10,755 bases of DNA from Bacteroidales bacterium. Lineage in GTDB: Bacteria; Bacteroidota; Bacteroidia; Bacteroidales; Paludibacteraceae. The DNA lies in NCBI GenBank assembly GCA_900766775.1, contig CAAFXN010000104.1:1-10755 (forward strand), given 5' to 3'. Both the position numbers and the translations under genes were made by a program. Shown in pieces: positions 1 through 6,284 of the stretch. How positions within the stretch are numbered: position 1 is the first letter of the stretch; every line of letters starts with the position of its first letter. The notes under the pieces were generated by a model. It was not told the origin of the DNA, did no database searches, and saw nothing but the letters and a program-made list of their open reading frames with translations.

Positions 1-1314
1 TAGGTGTACAGTTTTGGCATTTATCCTGCCACTTTCGGCATTTATCCTGCCACTTTCGGCATTTATCCTGCCACTTTCGGCATTTAACGGGCCACTTTTA
101 GCATTTAACGGGCCATTTTCGGCGTTTATCCTGCCAGTTTCAGCATTTATCCTGCCAGTTTCAGCATTTATCCTGCCAGTTTCGGCATTTATCCTGCCAG
201 TTTCGGAGGTTTTGCTCTCCATGGATATGATGGCATGATTGATATATTCCACCGAAAAACGAACAAAATGGGGAAGGAACGTAAAATTAGCGGGCGAATA
301 GGATTTCATCACAGAAGCCATTCCCGAGCCCAGAGACTCCCCAAAATCCACATCACAGAAGATTCGCATCAGTTCTTTGTTTCGCGGCTTACTCACTCCC
401 GAAAAGAACTCGTCTTGCGTCAAGCCAATAGGCAATCCTCCAGATGAGGTTATCTCCAAATGGTCCGCAAAGATTTCAAACTTAGGTGGTACTTCTTCGG
501 TATAGTCGTTGTGTATGAGTGCATTCATCACCACTTCTCGTATGGCTTTTTCATTCCACAACGAACTATCTATACGTGCCTTATAGGTTTTCTGGCTTGT
601 AATAGTATTCTCTATCTTGAGTCTCTCAATAATTCTATCAGCAGTTTGCAATAGACAGATACATCCATAATCACTGACAGAAATCAACTGTGACCTATCT
701 GTACTGCTGTATTTCGCCAATTTGACAGAGATATTATTTTCATCTGACATTAGGAATGCTACATAGTTGTATCTTCCGTCAGGCAATAAGAAATCCAAAT
801 TTTCCGCATAATATTCATTGAGCGTCATTCCACGCTCTTCATAGTACACACGCAGGATACGAAAAGACAAATTTTGTTTTGGAGAAGGAATATTTCTCAA
901 CGAGTTACGCACCCTATGCGCATATAAATCTTCAATCATTCGAGCCGACATAGGTTCTGCGGCTGTACCAACGCGGATATAACACCCCTTCTCCGACATA
1001 CCAAAACGTGTCTTGTAATAAGGAGTTTCCGAACCGCTTGCCACGAACACCTTTATCACAGGCACCTCATCAACAGTCTCTACCGTCACATCAAACAGCC
1101 CCATTGGGGATGGGGATATACCATTGCGAATACGGTCCTTGATGCGCAGTATATCGCCATCAATATCGGCGACACCGATAGGGATACCATCATCGTCTAT
1201 CCCAATATATAGAATCCCACCTTCCCGATAATTCAAGAAAGCCACGACCTCCTTTTCGATGTCAAGGTCCTTGGTCAGTTCACGCTTGAACTCTATACGA
1301 TTGGTTTCTACCAT
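1..1314 (-). CDS. AlbA_2 / HATPase_c_4 predicted ATP-binding transcriptional regulator (3' end beyond window)
   Basis: This reading frame is open for 438 codons from ATG at 1314 and has no stop before the left edge, so the C-terminus is missing. Residues 8-115 look like an AlbA_2 (Schlafen-type) domain: EFK at 8-10 and GGILYIGIDDDG at 32-43. The second half matches the HATPase_c_4 region of COG2865 proteins: REVVMNALIHNDY at 259-271, SGGLP at 291-295, SKPRNKELMRIF at 308-319 and ESLGSGM at 326-332. Residues 371-433 are nine tandem heptads. Family members usually follow such a linker with a winged-helix domain, which would lie outside the window. The family is annotated as predicted transcriptional regulators; the target is unknown. 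It sits 117 bp after the sugar transferase on the same strand, with no good terminator or promoter between them, so read-through from the polysaccharide operon is possible. It could equally be an unrelated neighbour at the edge of the locus. Confidence 0.9.
   Translation of the reverse strand, partial: MVETNRIEFKRELTKDLDIEKEVVAFLNYREGGILYIGIDDDGIPIGVADIDGDILRIKDRIRNGISPSPMGLFDVTVETVDEVPVIKVFVASGSETPYYKTRFGMSEKGCYIRVGTAAEPMSARMIEDLYAHRVRNSLRNIPSPKQNLSFRILRVYYEERGMTLNEYYAENLDFLLPDGRYNYVAFLMSDENNISVKLAKYSSTDRSQLISVSDYGCICLLQTADRIIERLKIENTITSQKTYKARIDSSLWNEKAIREVVMNALIHNDYTEEVPPKFEIFADHLEITSSGGLPIGLTQDEFFSGVSKPRNKELMRIFCDVDFGESLGSGMASVMKSYSPANFTFLPHFVRFSVEYINHAIISMESKTSETGRINAETGRINAETGRINAETGRINAENGPLNAKSGPLNAESGRINAESGRINAESGRINAKTVHL
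16..204 (-). repeat. Nine in-frame 21-bp tandem repeats encoding heptads in the AlbA_2 protein
   Basis: Nine head-to-tail 21-bp units lie in phase with the reading frame. In coding order they are four ETGRINA, one ENGPLNA, one KSGPLNA and three ESGRINA. The repeat is perfect in length and diverges only by substitutions. The two GPLN units in the centre separate two near-homogeneous blocks, which suggests block duplication. Because the unit is a multiple of three, gain or loss of copies by slippage would change linker length without breaking the frame. The array lies after the HATPase-like domain. Confidence 0.95.
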
Positions 1315-1431
1315 AAATACATAGAAAAAGGTTATCTAAAACTCCTGCGGATTTCCTCTTGACGGAGGACACAATACACATTATTGATAAACGGATGACA
1401 GTTGCGTATTGTTTCCCCAAATAGTCTTGTT

Positions 1432-2091
1432 TTATATCACTTCCCCTGCGTATTGGATATGCTTGCCTAAGACGGTAGCGAGGATCATTTGTATGTCGCG
1501 CAAGAAACTATAATGGCGATAGTAGTAACAATTGAGTCGCACTTTGTCGGGGTAGATTACTTGGTCGTTGTATTCGGTGGCAATCTCCTGCATCGGGCGC
1601 ATATCACCTTGGGCTTGACGTTGCGCCACATAGTCAGCAATCATCTCGTCCTCGCGGCGGTATTTGAGCGTGGCGGGACCCGTGATGCCCGGGCGGAGTT
1701 TCAGTACGTCTCTATCGGTACCTTGTAACTTATCGGCGTAGCCCGGCACATCGGGTCGGGGACCCACAAAAGACATGTTCCCTATCAGCACATCCCACAG
1801 CCCCGGCAGTTCATCGAGTTTGTAATGCCGCAGTTTCGCTCCAAGCGGCGTAATGCGACTATCACCCGCCACTGATACGGTGGCACCATTGTGGTGTACC
1901 TGCATAGTACGGAACTTGTGGCAGCGGAAGAGTTTGCCGTCCTTCCCCACCCTATCCTGCACAAACAGAACCGGTCCGCCGGGCATCTTTACCTTGATTA
2001 GTATTGCTACGACCAAGAAGATTGGAGAGAAACAAACTAAACCTATCAGCGATACAAGCCTATCGAATAGCCACTTTAGATACATAGACAT
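1432..2091 (-). CDS. Initiating sugar transferase (polyprenyl-phosphate phosphoglycosyl transferase, WcaJ/PglC family)
   Basis: Membrane-associated enzyme that transfers a sugar 1-phosphate from a UDP-sugar to undecaprenyl phosphate, the first step of repeat-unit assembly. The 219-residue product has an N-terminal hydrophobic re-entrant segment at about 11-33 and the bacterial sugar transferase core: GPVLFVQDRVGK 39-50, KFRTM 59-63, LDELP 92-96 with the Asp-Glu dyad at 93-94, GNMSFVGPRPD 104-114 and RPGITG 133-138. The dyad has the same numbering as in Campylobacter concisus PglC, so this is the short monotopic form without the extra N-terminal domains of WbaP or WcaJ. I chose ATG at 2091, two bases after the stop of the preceding glycosyltransferase. 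An in-frame ATG at 2124 would overlap that gene and add 11 residues outside the family; ATG at 2085 is also possible. It is the last gene of the operon and is GC-richer than its neighbours. The sugar used cannot be read from the sequence. Confidence 0.95.
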   Translation of the reverse strand: MSMYLKWLFDRLVSLIGLVCFSPIFLVVAILIKVKMPGGPVLFVQDRVGKDGKLFRCHKFRTMQVHHNGATVSVAGDSRITPLGAKLRHYKLDELPGLWDVLIGNMSFVGPRPDVPGYADKLQGTDRDVLKLRPGITGPATLKYRREDEMIADYVAQRQAQGDMRPMQEIATEYNDQVIYPDKVRLNCYYYRHYSFLRDIQMILATVLGKHIQYAGEVI

Positions 2092-2093
2092 AT

Positions 2094-2924
2094 TTATTCT
2101 CTTGCAAATGTTCTGAACACCCATCCGCGCATTTGATTAGGCATTGCGACCTGTACTACAAATCGAATGAATACATTGTAACAATATCTCGGGAAAGAAA
2201 TCAGTTGGTGTTGCCACATATATCTTTGAATTCCTCGTTCACTCTTAAAATATTTCCATCCTCCTCGCCGCTGATACATTTCTTTACCCACCCGGACATA
2301 TACTAATGTTTCAGATAGATTGGCAAAACAGCAACCAAAGAGTGCCATTCTAATCCAAAGATAATAGTCCTCATTGTAATGCCAGTCTAAATAACTGCCC
2401 ACTTTAATCACAGTAGATTTCTTAAACATCACCGTCATATGATTAAATGGACATTTACTCTTAAGAAACTGATGTAAATCTTTGTTTAGCAACGGTACAA
2501 TACGCTTACCAACAATATTAGACGGTCTGTCAATGAACTCCTCAATTTGTCCACCTGCAATATCACATTCCGGGTGTTCTTGCATATACCTCAATTGCAA
2601 TTCCATACGATTAGGCAAAGCAATATCATCACTATCCATCCGAGCGATATACTCATATTGAGCATTTTCCACCGCTATACGTAGTGCGTTACCTAACCCT
2701 TTATTTTGAGTTAAAGGCACTACATGGAACAACCTTTTCTGTTTAGATTCATATTCAAAAATAAGATTTTGTAGTTCAGTTCCTATCGGACCATCTATAA
2801 CCAAAACTATTTCATTTGGAATAACGGATTGGGACAAAATACTATCTATAGACAATTTAACAAACTCTGGTTTGTCATTCTTGTAAATAGACATACATAC
2901 GGAATAGGGCGGGAACGGTTGCAT
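2094..2924 (-). CDS. GT2-family glycosyltransferase
   Basis: Predicted cytoplasmic inverting glycosyltransferase of the GT-A fold that adds a sugar to the lipid-linked repeat unit. The 276-residue protein starts directly with the first strand of the fold (YSVCMSIYKND, 7-17). It has the nucleotide-sugar and metal site ARMDSDD at 94-100, the acceptor-side acidic motif NEDYYLWIRM at 184-193, and a basic, aromatic C-terminal region. It resembles the WcaA/AmsE-like group of short GT2 enzymes. ATG at 2924 is preferred because the ATG at residue 11 would remove the first strand. It lies 19 bp after the CDP-glycerol-type gene and 2 bp before the sugar transferase start, so it is co-transcribed with both. 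It looks AT-richer than the sugar transferase next to it, which suggests a separate origin. Donor and linkage are unknown. Confidence 0.92.
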   Translation of the reverse strand: MQPFPPYSVCMSIYKNDKPEFVKLSIDSILSQSVIPNEIVLVIDGPIGTELQNLIFEYESKQKRLFHVVPLTQNKGLGNALRIAVENAQYEYIARMDSDDIALPNRMELQLRYMQEHPECDIAGGQIEEFIDRPSNIVGKRIVPLLNKDLHQFLKSKCPFNHMTVMFKKSTVIKVGSYLDWHYNEDYYLWIRMALFGCCFANLSETLVYVRVGKEMYQRRGGWKYFKSERGIQRYMWQHQLISFPRYCYNVFIRFVVQVAMPNQMRGWVFRTFARE

Positions 2925-2943
2925 TGTGATTGTGGTTTTTATT

Positions 2944-4179
2944 TCAGACTTCGTTCTTCTGTCTGTGCGTGTAGTGGGCGTTCAAGTTGCATATTGCCTC
3001 ATATGTGCGCTCGCAGTTGTTGGTGTCACGAAAAGTAAAGAACTCTTTCACACGCGTTTCGTAGCGGCCTTCATTGGCAAACTCCTTCTGAATGCTCTCA
3101 CTAATCCAGTTAAGCAAATCCTGTTCTGTATAGAATACAGGACCAAAGCCATCCTCTATGTAGGAGAAATAACCCTCTTGGTATTGTCCTTCACGGAACT
3201 TTCCGTAATCAAACTGATAATACGCTATAGGCTTGTTCATATAGGCGAAATCAAAAAATATACTTGAATAGTCGGTAATCAATGCCGTTGATTCCATCAG
3301 CAGTTGCTGTACATCGTAGTGTGTACTATCGGCAATAATAATCTTGTCTGTTTGCAGCATATGGAAATCCGCGATGTATTTTTGCAAATTGGAATGTGGA
3401 TAAAATACCAACCGATATTCCGCCTGATTCAAAAGTGATACCAATTGTCGATTTCCAAGGAATGCATTCCAGACCTTAAAATATTCTGAATCTGTAAAGT
3501 TCTTTGATGACTCAAATTTCATCGTGTCGGAAGATGTGCGTCCTAACCACTCGCGCCATGTAGGCATGACCAGAATTTGGCGTTTTGTTTCATGAGGTGT
3601 AAGCAAGTTGTCATAACGCGCGAAGCCCACCAACTTTGTGACAGCCGGAGGATACCCCAATTGGGATTTGACATACTCAAACTCTCGTTGTGCGGCACAA
3701 GAGAACATCTCAAAATTGGATATTTTGTAGTACAACCACTTGATATCATCTTTCGTAACACCATGCTGGAGAAAAATACGGTGGTTGTTCATTTTCAGAT
3801 AGTTTTCCAACACGAAACATACCGCCGCATTGGGATTGCCGTCTTTCTGCGAACTGATATTATATTGCGCTGCAAAATAATAGACCCAATGTCGCAAAGT
3901 CCCTGGAGCGATAGTATTACCTATAGACATTACTTTTTGCGCATCTACTGCATTCGGCGATATTACATAGACTGCATCTATTTCGGAATGCTTCTCGCAC
4001 AAGTATCTAAAGAACCAGTAACCATTGTCCCGAGCCTCCGTTCTACGTTCCATCACGAGCCACAGATGCTTGCGGTGCATTTTGTAGAACGGGGCAACAA
4101 TCAGCGCCAACAACATTTTAAAAGACGATAACAAATCGCCTATCTTGACAAATTTGAGTCGGATTAAGAAATCATGCAT
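2944..4179 (-). CDS. CDP-glycerol glycerophosphotransferase family protein (TagF/TagB-like, PF04464)
   Basis: The 411-residue protein matches the Glyphos_transf family, which transfers polyol-phosphate from CDP-polyol to a polyprenyl-linked or glycan acceptor. Visible motifs in order: QHG 138-140, GFARYD 185-190, MPTWR 205-209, the second conserved histidine in FYPHSN 259-264, ADSTHYDVQQLL 283-294, and TDYSSIFFDFAYMNKP 302-317. Residues 22-30 are hydrophobic and could help membrane association. The start ATG at 4179 overlaps the end of the preceding GT2 gene by 8 bp, which indicates translational coupling. In Firmicutes the family builds teichoic acids. In this Gram-negative setting it more likely adds glycerol- or another polyol-phosphate to the polysaccharide. 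No CDP-glycerol synthesis gene is in the window, so the activated donor is not established. The family call is secure; the substrate is inferred. Confidence 0.93.
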   Translation of the reverse strand: MHDFLIRLKFVKIGDLLSSFKMLLALIVAPFYKMHRKHLWLVMERRTEARDNGYWFFRYLCEKHSEIDAVYVISPNAVDAQKVMSIGNTIAPGTLRHWVYYFAAQYNISSQKDGNPNAAVCFVLENYLKMNNHRIFLQHGVTKDDIKWLYYKISNFEMFSCAAQREFEYVKSQLGYPPAVTKLVGFARYDNLLTPHETKRQILVMPTWREWLGRTSSDTMKFESSKNFTDSEYFKVWNAFLGNRQLVSLLNQAEYRLVFYPHSNLQKYIADFHMLQTDKIIIADSTHYDVQQLLMESTALITDYSSIFFDFAYMNKPIAYYQFDYGKFREGQYQEGYFSYIEDGFGPVFYTEQDLLNWISESIQKEFANEGRYETRVKEFFTFRDTNNCERTYEAICNLNAHYTHRQKNEV

Positions 4180-5095
4180 TGTCTTGTTGCGTTTTTCGTT
4201 TTGTTTCTTCTTGAATCAGGTTGCGAAGAATAGTATTGGTTGCAGCCAAGTCTTTGTGCACAGGAGCGGAACTCGGATGTAAATGGTGGCGCAACCAAAA
4301 ATAAACATACCCGACACTCTTGTTATAACATATCATCCGACGGTAGTAATTGGTAGCAGAATAACCATTCTTCCGCACCACATAGCCGTTTGCGGCAAAG
4401 ACCATCCGTGTTTGTTTTTCACTATACGGACGGTCATCCATCAAATGAGTATAATGCAACTGAGGCATATAGATTATTTTTCCTTTTGGGAAAGTATGTT
4501 TCAATCGAAGCAAAATATCTTCCTCCTCCGAGTACATAAAAAGTTGCTCATCAAATAACCCGGCTTGCTCAAATTCTGCTTTCCTGACAAAAAAGAAAGC
4601 CCCCGACAGGTATAGTACACGAGAAAAATAACGGTCCAAAATATAGCGTGCCAAATAGAACACAGGTAGGCTAATCGATAACGGAACGGTAGCCATTGGA
4701 CGGAAAGATGCCAATGCTTTTCCATTTGCCCCATATTGTTTTCCAGCACAAAGAAGTACATCAGGAGCCGATAGGGAATCCAAAGCAGCCGCAAACATCG
4801 GCATGGTCAACCGTATATCCGGGTTCATGATAGCCACAATAGGAGCGGTTGCTAAACGGATGCCTACATTGTTGCCTTGCCCATAACCGCCGTTGTGCGT
4901 GTTCTGCACCACTCGCACAGCGGGATAGTCTGTCGTGAGACGAGCCCGCATAGCCTCATAGTCACGACTCTGGTTGTCCACGACTATCACTTCCAATTCA
5001 TCCTGTGGTAAATCGTTGTATTTATACAATGATTGGAGGCAGTCGTAGATATCTTTCTCGGAATTATAAGTAACGATGATGACGGATAGCTTCAT
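4172..5095 (-). CDS. GT2-family glycosyltransferase, WbbL/rhamnosyltransferase-like
   Basis: Predicted cytoplasmic glycosyltransferase and first gene of the left operon. The 307 residues open with LSVIIVTYNSEKD at 3-15, followed by VIVVDNQSRD at 36-45. The DxD-equivalent is MNPDIRL at 90-96, as in WbbL-like enzymes, which have NPD rather than DxD. The acceptor-side segment begins LSGAFFFVRK at 163-172 and carries SEEEDILLRLK at 189-199. The lysine/arginine-rich tail (RNLIQEETKRK) may lie at the membrane surface. Translation starts at ATG 5095, about 45 bp downstream of a consensus promoter, and the stop overlaps the CDP-glycerol-type gene. Many members of this group transfer rhamnose or other deoxyhexoses, but donor assignment from sequence alone is unreliable. 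Confidence 0.94.
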   Translation of the reverse strand: MKLSVIIVTYNSEKDIYDCLQSLYKYNDLPQDELEVIVVDNQSRDYEAMRARLTTDYPAVRVVQNTHNGGYGQGNNVGIRLATAPIVAIMNPDIRLTMPMFAAALDSLSAPDVLLCAGKQYGANGKALASFRPMATVPLSISLPVFYLARYILDRYFSRVLYLSGAFFFVRKAEFEQAGLFDEQLFMYSEEEDILLRLKHTFPKGKIIYMPQLHYTHLMDDRPYSEKQTRMVFAANGYVVRKNGYSATNYYRRMICYNKSVGYVYFWLRHHLHPSSAPVHKDLAATNTILRNLIQEETKRKTQQDNA

Positions 5096-5138
5096 TATGG
5101 ATTTTGTTTGAGATTCATGTACATTCTGTTTTGGTTTG

Positions 5139-5170
5139 CAAAGGTACTGCTTTTTTTTTAGATATGCAAA
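5139..5170 (-). promoter_or_regulatory. Bacteroidetes-type promoter of the left operon
   Basis: On the minus strand a TTTG (-33 element, 5167-5170) is followed after 20 bp by TACCTTTG (5139-5146). The latter is an exact fit to the Bacteroidetes -7 consensus TAnnTTTG read by the primary sigma factor. The implied transcript start lies about 35-40 bp upstream of the ATG at 5095. The spacer contains a run of nine A residues. Confidence 0.8.
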
Positions 5171-5199
5171 TGTTTCGTTAAGAAAAACGAAAGTTTTTT

Positions 5200-5251
5200 A
5201 GGGGAGGGGAGGAGAGATGGACAAGGGAGGTGGCAGGGGAGGTGTAGGAGG
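5200..5251. other. G-rich purine tract upstream of the left-operon promoter
   Basis: The plus strand has a nearly uninterrupted purine run with G tracts at 5201-5204, 5206-5209, 5225-5227 and 5236-5239, plus several GG pairs. The minus strand is correspondingly polypyrimidine. It ends about 30 bp upstream of the -33 element. Such a tract can form non-B DNA, but the loops between the G tracts are uneven (1, 15 and 8 bases), so a canonical quadruplex is doubtful. Confidence 0.5.
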
Positions 5252-5310
5252 TCTTCTCGCATACGTTGGATTCCAGCCTACGCTGTTTTAGGTAACCCCT
5301 TCCCGACAAG

Positions 5311-5327
5311 TCCCGATTAAATCGGGA
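5311..5327. other. Perfect palindrome TCCCGATT-A-AATCGGGA with adjoining 10-bp repeats
   Basis: Eight-base arms are exactly complementary around one central A. The first half-site core TCCCGA also occurs at 5301-5306. ATAAATCTC follows twice, at 5327-5335 and 5337-5345. There is no T tract on either strand, so it is not a normal intrinsic terminator. An operator is conceivable. Confidence 0.5.
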
Positions 5328-5618
5328 TAAATCTCAATAAATCTCGGCTTGTGCTTGATAAAGGACTTAGGTCAACTCGTATATCGTAACCAAAATTATT
5401 CCAATTCTCTTAGCGCCCGCTGCTTGCCCCATACAAACGGGCGTTTGTTTGGCGAAAACGCTTTCTTATATTAAGGGGATGCCGTATTTTCGGCGTTTGG
5501 TGCAAAATGAGACGGCAATATGCGAGTTACGAGTTTTTTTGCCATTTTTCGTAATCTATCAAATACTGATATTCAGAACATTACAAAGAAAATGCAAGTG
5601 CCGTGCATTTTTTTTGAC

Positions 5619-5716
5619 AACACCGAAAGAGGCGCCGAGTAGGCGCCGAATAAACACCACGTAGGCGCCGAGTTGCCCCTACAAGGCGCCGAATAGGCAC
5701 CCTCAAGAGGTACCGA
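5619..5716. repeat. Cluster of AGGCGCCGA repeats spaced near multiples of 11 bp
   Basis: Four exact copies of AGGCGCCGA begin at 5630, 5641, 5663 and 5684. Degenerate copies are AACACCGA at 5619, AGGCACC at 5695 and GGTACCGA at 5709. The exact copies are spaced 11, 22 and 21 bp apart, close to one or two helical turns. The core GGCGCC is itself palindromic. The cluster is much more GC-rich than the flanking DNA. It is not a CRISPR array because the units are too short and the spacers are not unique spacer-length blocks. Confidence 0.75.
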
Positions 5717-5791
5717 TTTCCGTTTGCTCCGTAAATGGCGACTAATGGTTATTCACACCTCGTTAACGTGAACTCGAAATAAGATTTATGC

Positions 5792-5828
5792 ACAAAAACG
5801 CACAAGAATACATTACAAAAACGAACAA
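5792..5828. repeat. Pair of 14-bp direct repeats, ACAAAAACGNACAA
   Basis: Copies at 5792-5805 and 5815-5828 differ at one base and are offset by 23 bp, about two helical turns. Read on the minus strand they are TTGTNCGTTTTTGT. Paired sites of this kind can bind a dimeric regulator, but nothing else supports that here. Confidence 0.5.
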
Positions 5829-5835
5829 AAACTTT

Positions 5836-6129
5836 CTTTTATTTCAACAAATATTTCCAAATATTGTTCAAATATTTTTATTATCACCCAAAACCCAATT
5901 ACCCCTTGACTGCTGAAAACATACACTTATTCAAATTCAAATCAAATAAGAAAATCACAGAATCTACATAATTTATTGTGTACTAATACTTTACACTCAC
6001 CCCCATAAAAGTTAACGCATCACTAATATATTTCAACAAAAATTTCCAAAAATTATTCAAATATGTTTCTTTAACGTATAAGATACATATACATTGAAAC
6101 AACGATGACTCTTTTATTTCAACAAAAAT
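5836..6129. repeat. AT-rich dispersed repeat, two long copies and one short copy
   Basis: A 38-bp element beginning TTTCAACAAA occurs at 5842-5879 and 6031-6068 with four mismatches. A shortened copy (TTTCAACAAAAAT) is at 6117-6129. Copies one and three also share the preceding CTTTTA. All are in the same orientation. The last copy ends about 25 bp before the right-operon terminator. Confidence 0.7.
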
Positions 6130-6154
6130 GTGTATCAGGGTGGCGCGGAAACAC

Positions 6155-6178
6155 AAAAAAGAGCGGTATGTACCGCCC
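6155..6178 (-). terminator. Intrinsic terminator of the right operon
   Basis: On the minus strand GGGCGGTA and TACCGCTC form an 8-bp stem with one G-U pair around a 2-base gap (in practice a 6-bp stem with a 6-base loop), followed by six T. It lies about 107 bp past the stop of the GT4 gene. The other strand also ends in four T, so it may act in both directions. Confidence 0.75.
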
Positions 6179-6263
6179 TTTTACCGATGGTGCGCCGGGG
6201 TGCTGATAGGGATAGTCTGTATCGGCGCGGTATGGATGGGTGTGAGATGGAAGCGGAGGGGAT

Positions 6264-6271
6264 GGGGGGGG
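6264..6271. repeat. G8 homopolymer just past the GT4 gene
   Basis: Eight consecutive G (C8 on the coding strand) lie 13 bp beyond the stop of the GT4 gene. They are in untranslated sequence, so slippage would not shift that reading frame. Confidence 0.6.
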
Positions 6272-6284
6272 TAATACGAGATAA

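Larger units (their letters stand above)
5171..6154. other. About 1 kb intergenic region without a convincing gene
   Basis: Between the right-operon terminator and the left-operon promoter I find no reading frame with family features. The longest open frame, on the plus strand at 5449-5664, encodes 71 residues of low-complexity, Cys/Arg-rich sequence and opens across repeats, so I do not accept it. The region instead holds several structured elements, listed separately: AT-rich repeats, paired direct repeats, a GGCGCC repeat cluster, a palindrome and a G-rich tract. A second partial -7-like box, TAATTTTG, lies on the minus strand at 5391-5398 but lacks a TTTG at the right distance. A long leader, a small RNA or the scar of lost genes are all possible. 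Confidence 0.6.

Noticed and set aside
16..204. Possible CRISPR array
   Set aside because: Units are contiguous 21-bp tandem copies with no unique spacers, and they lie inside a coding region.
14..238. Plus-strand open frame of 74 residues made of AFILPLS-type heptads
   Set aside because: It is the antisense of the in-frame 21-bp repeat array of the AlbA_2 gene, which has domain support on the minus strand. A repeat unit divisible by three keeps several frames open.
1353..1370. Weak hairpin (CCTC/GAGG arms) between the sugar transferase and the AlbA_2 gene as a terminator
   Set aside because: The stem is only about five base pairs and there is no T tract after it on the minus strand.
2092..2124. 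Upstream ATG (2124) for the sugar transferase
   Set aside because: It would overlap the preceding gene by 31 bp and add residues not found in the family. ATG at 2091 sits two bases after that gene's stop.
3577..4131. Plus-strand open frame of 184 residues
   Set aside because: Antisense to the CDP-glycerol transferase-family gene, which has clear motifs. The plus-strand product has no recognisable domain.
5311..5327. Palindrome as an intrinsic terminator
   Set aside because: There is no T tract on either side, and no gene ends just before it on either strand.
5449..5664. Plus-strand open frame of 71 residues in the intergenic region
   Set aside because: Low-complexity, Arg/Cys-rich product that runs into the GGCGCC repeats. 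No promoter or family similarity is recognised.
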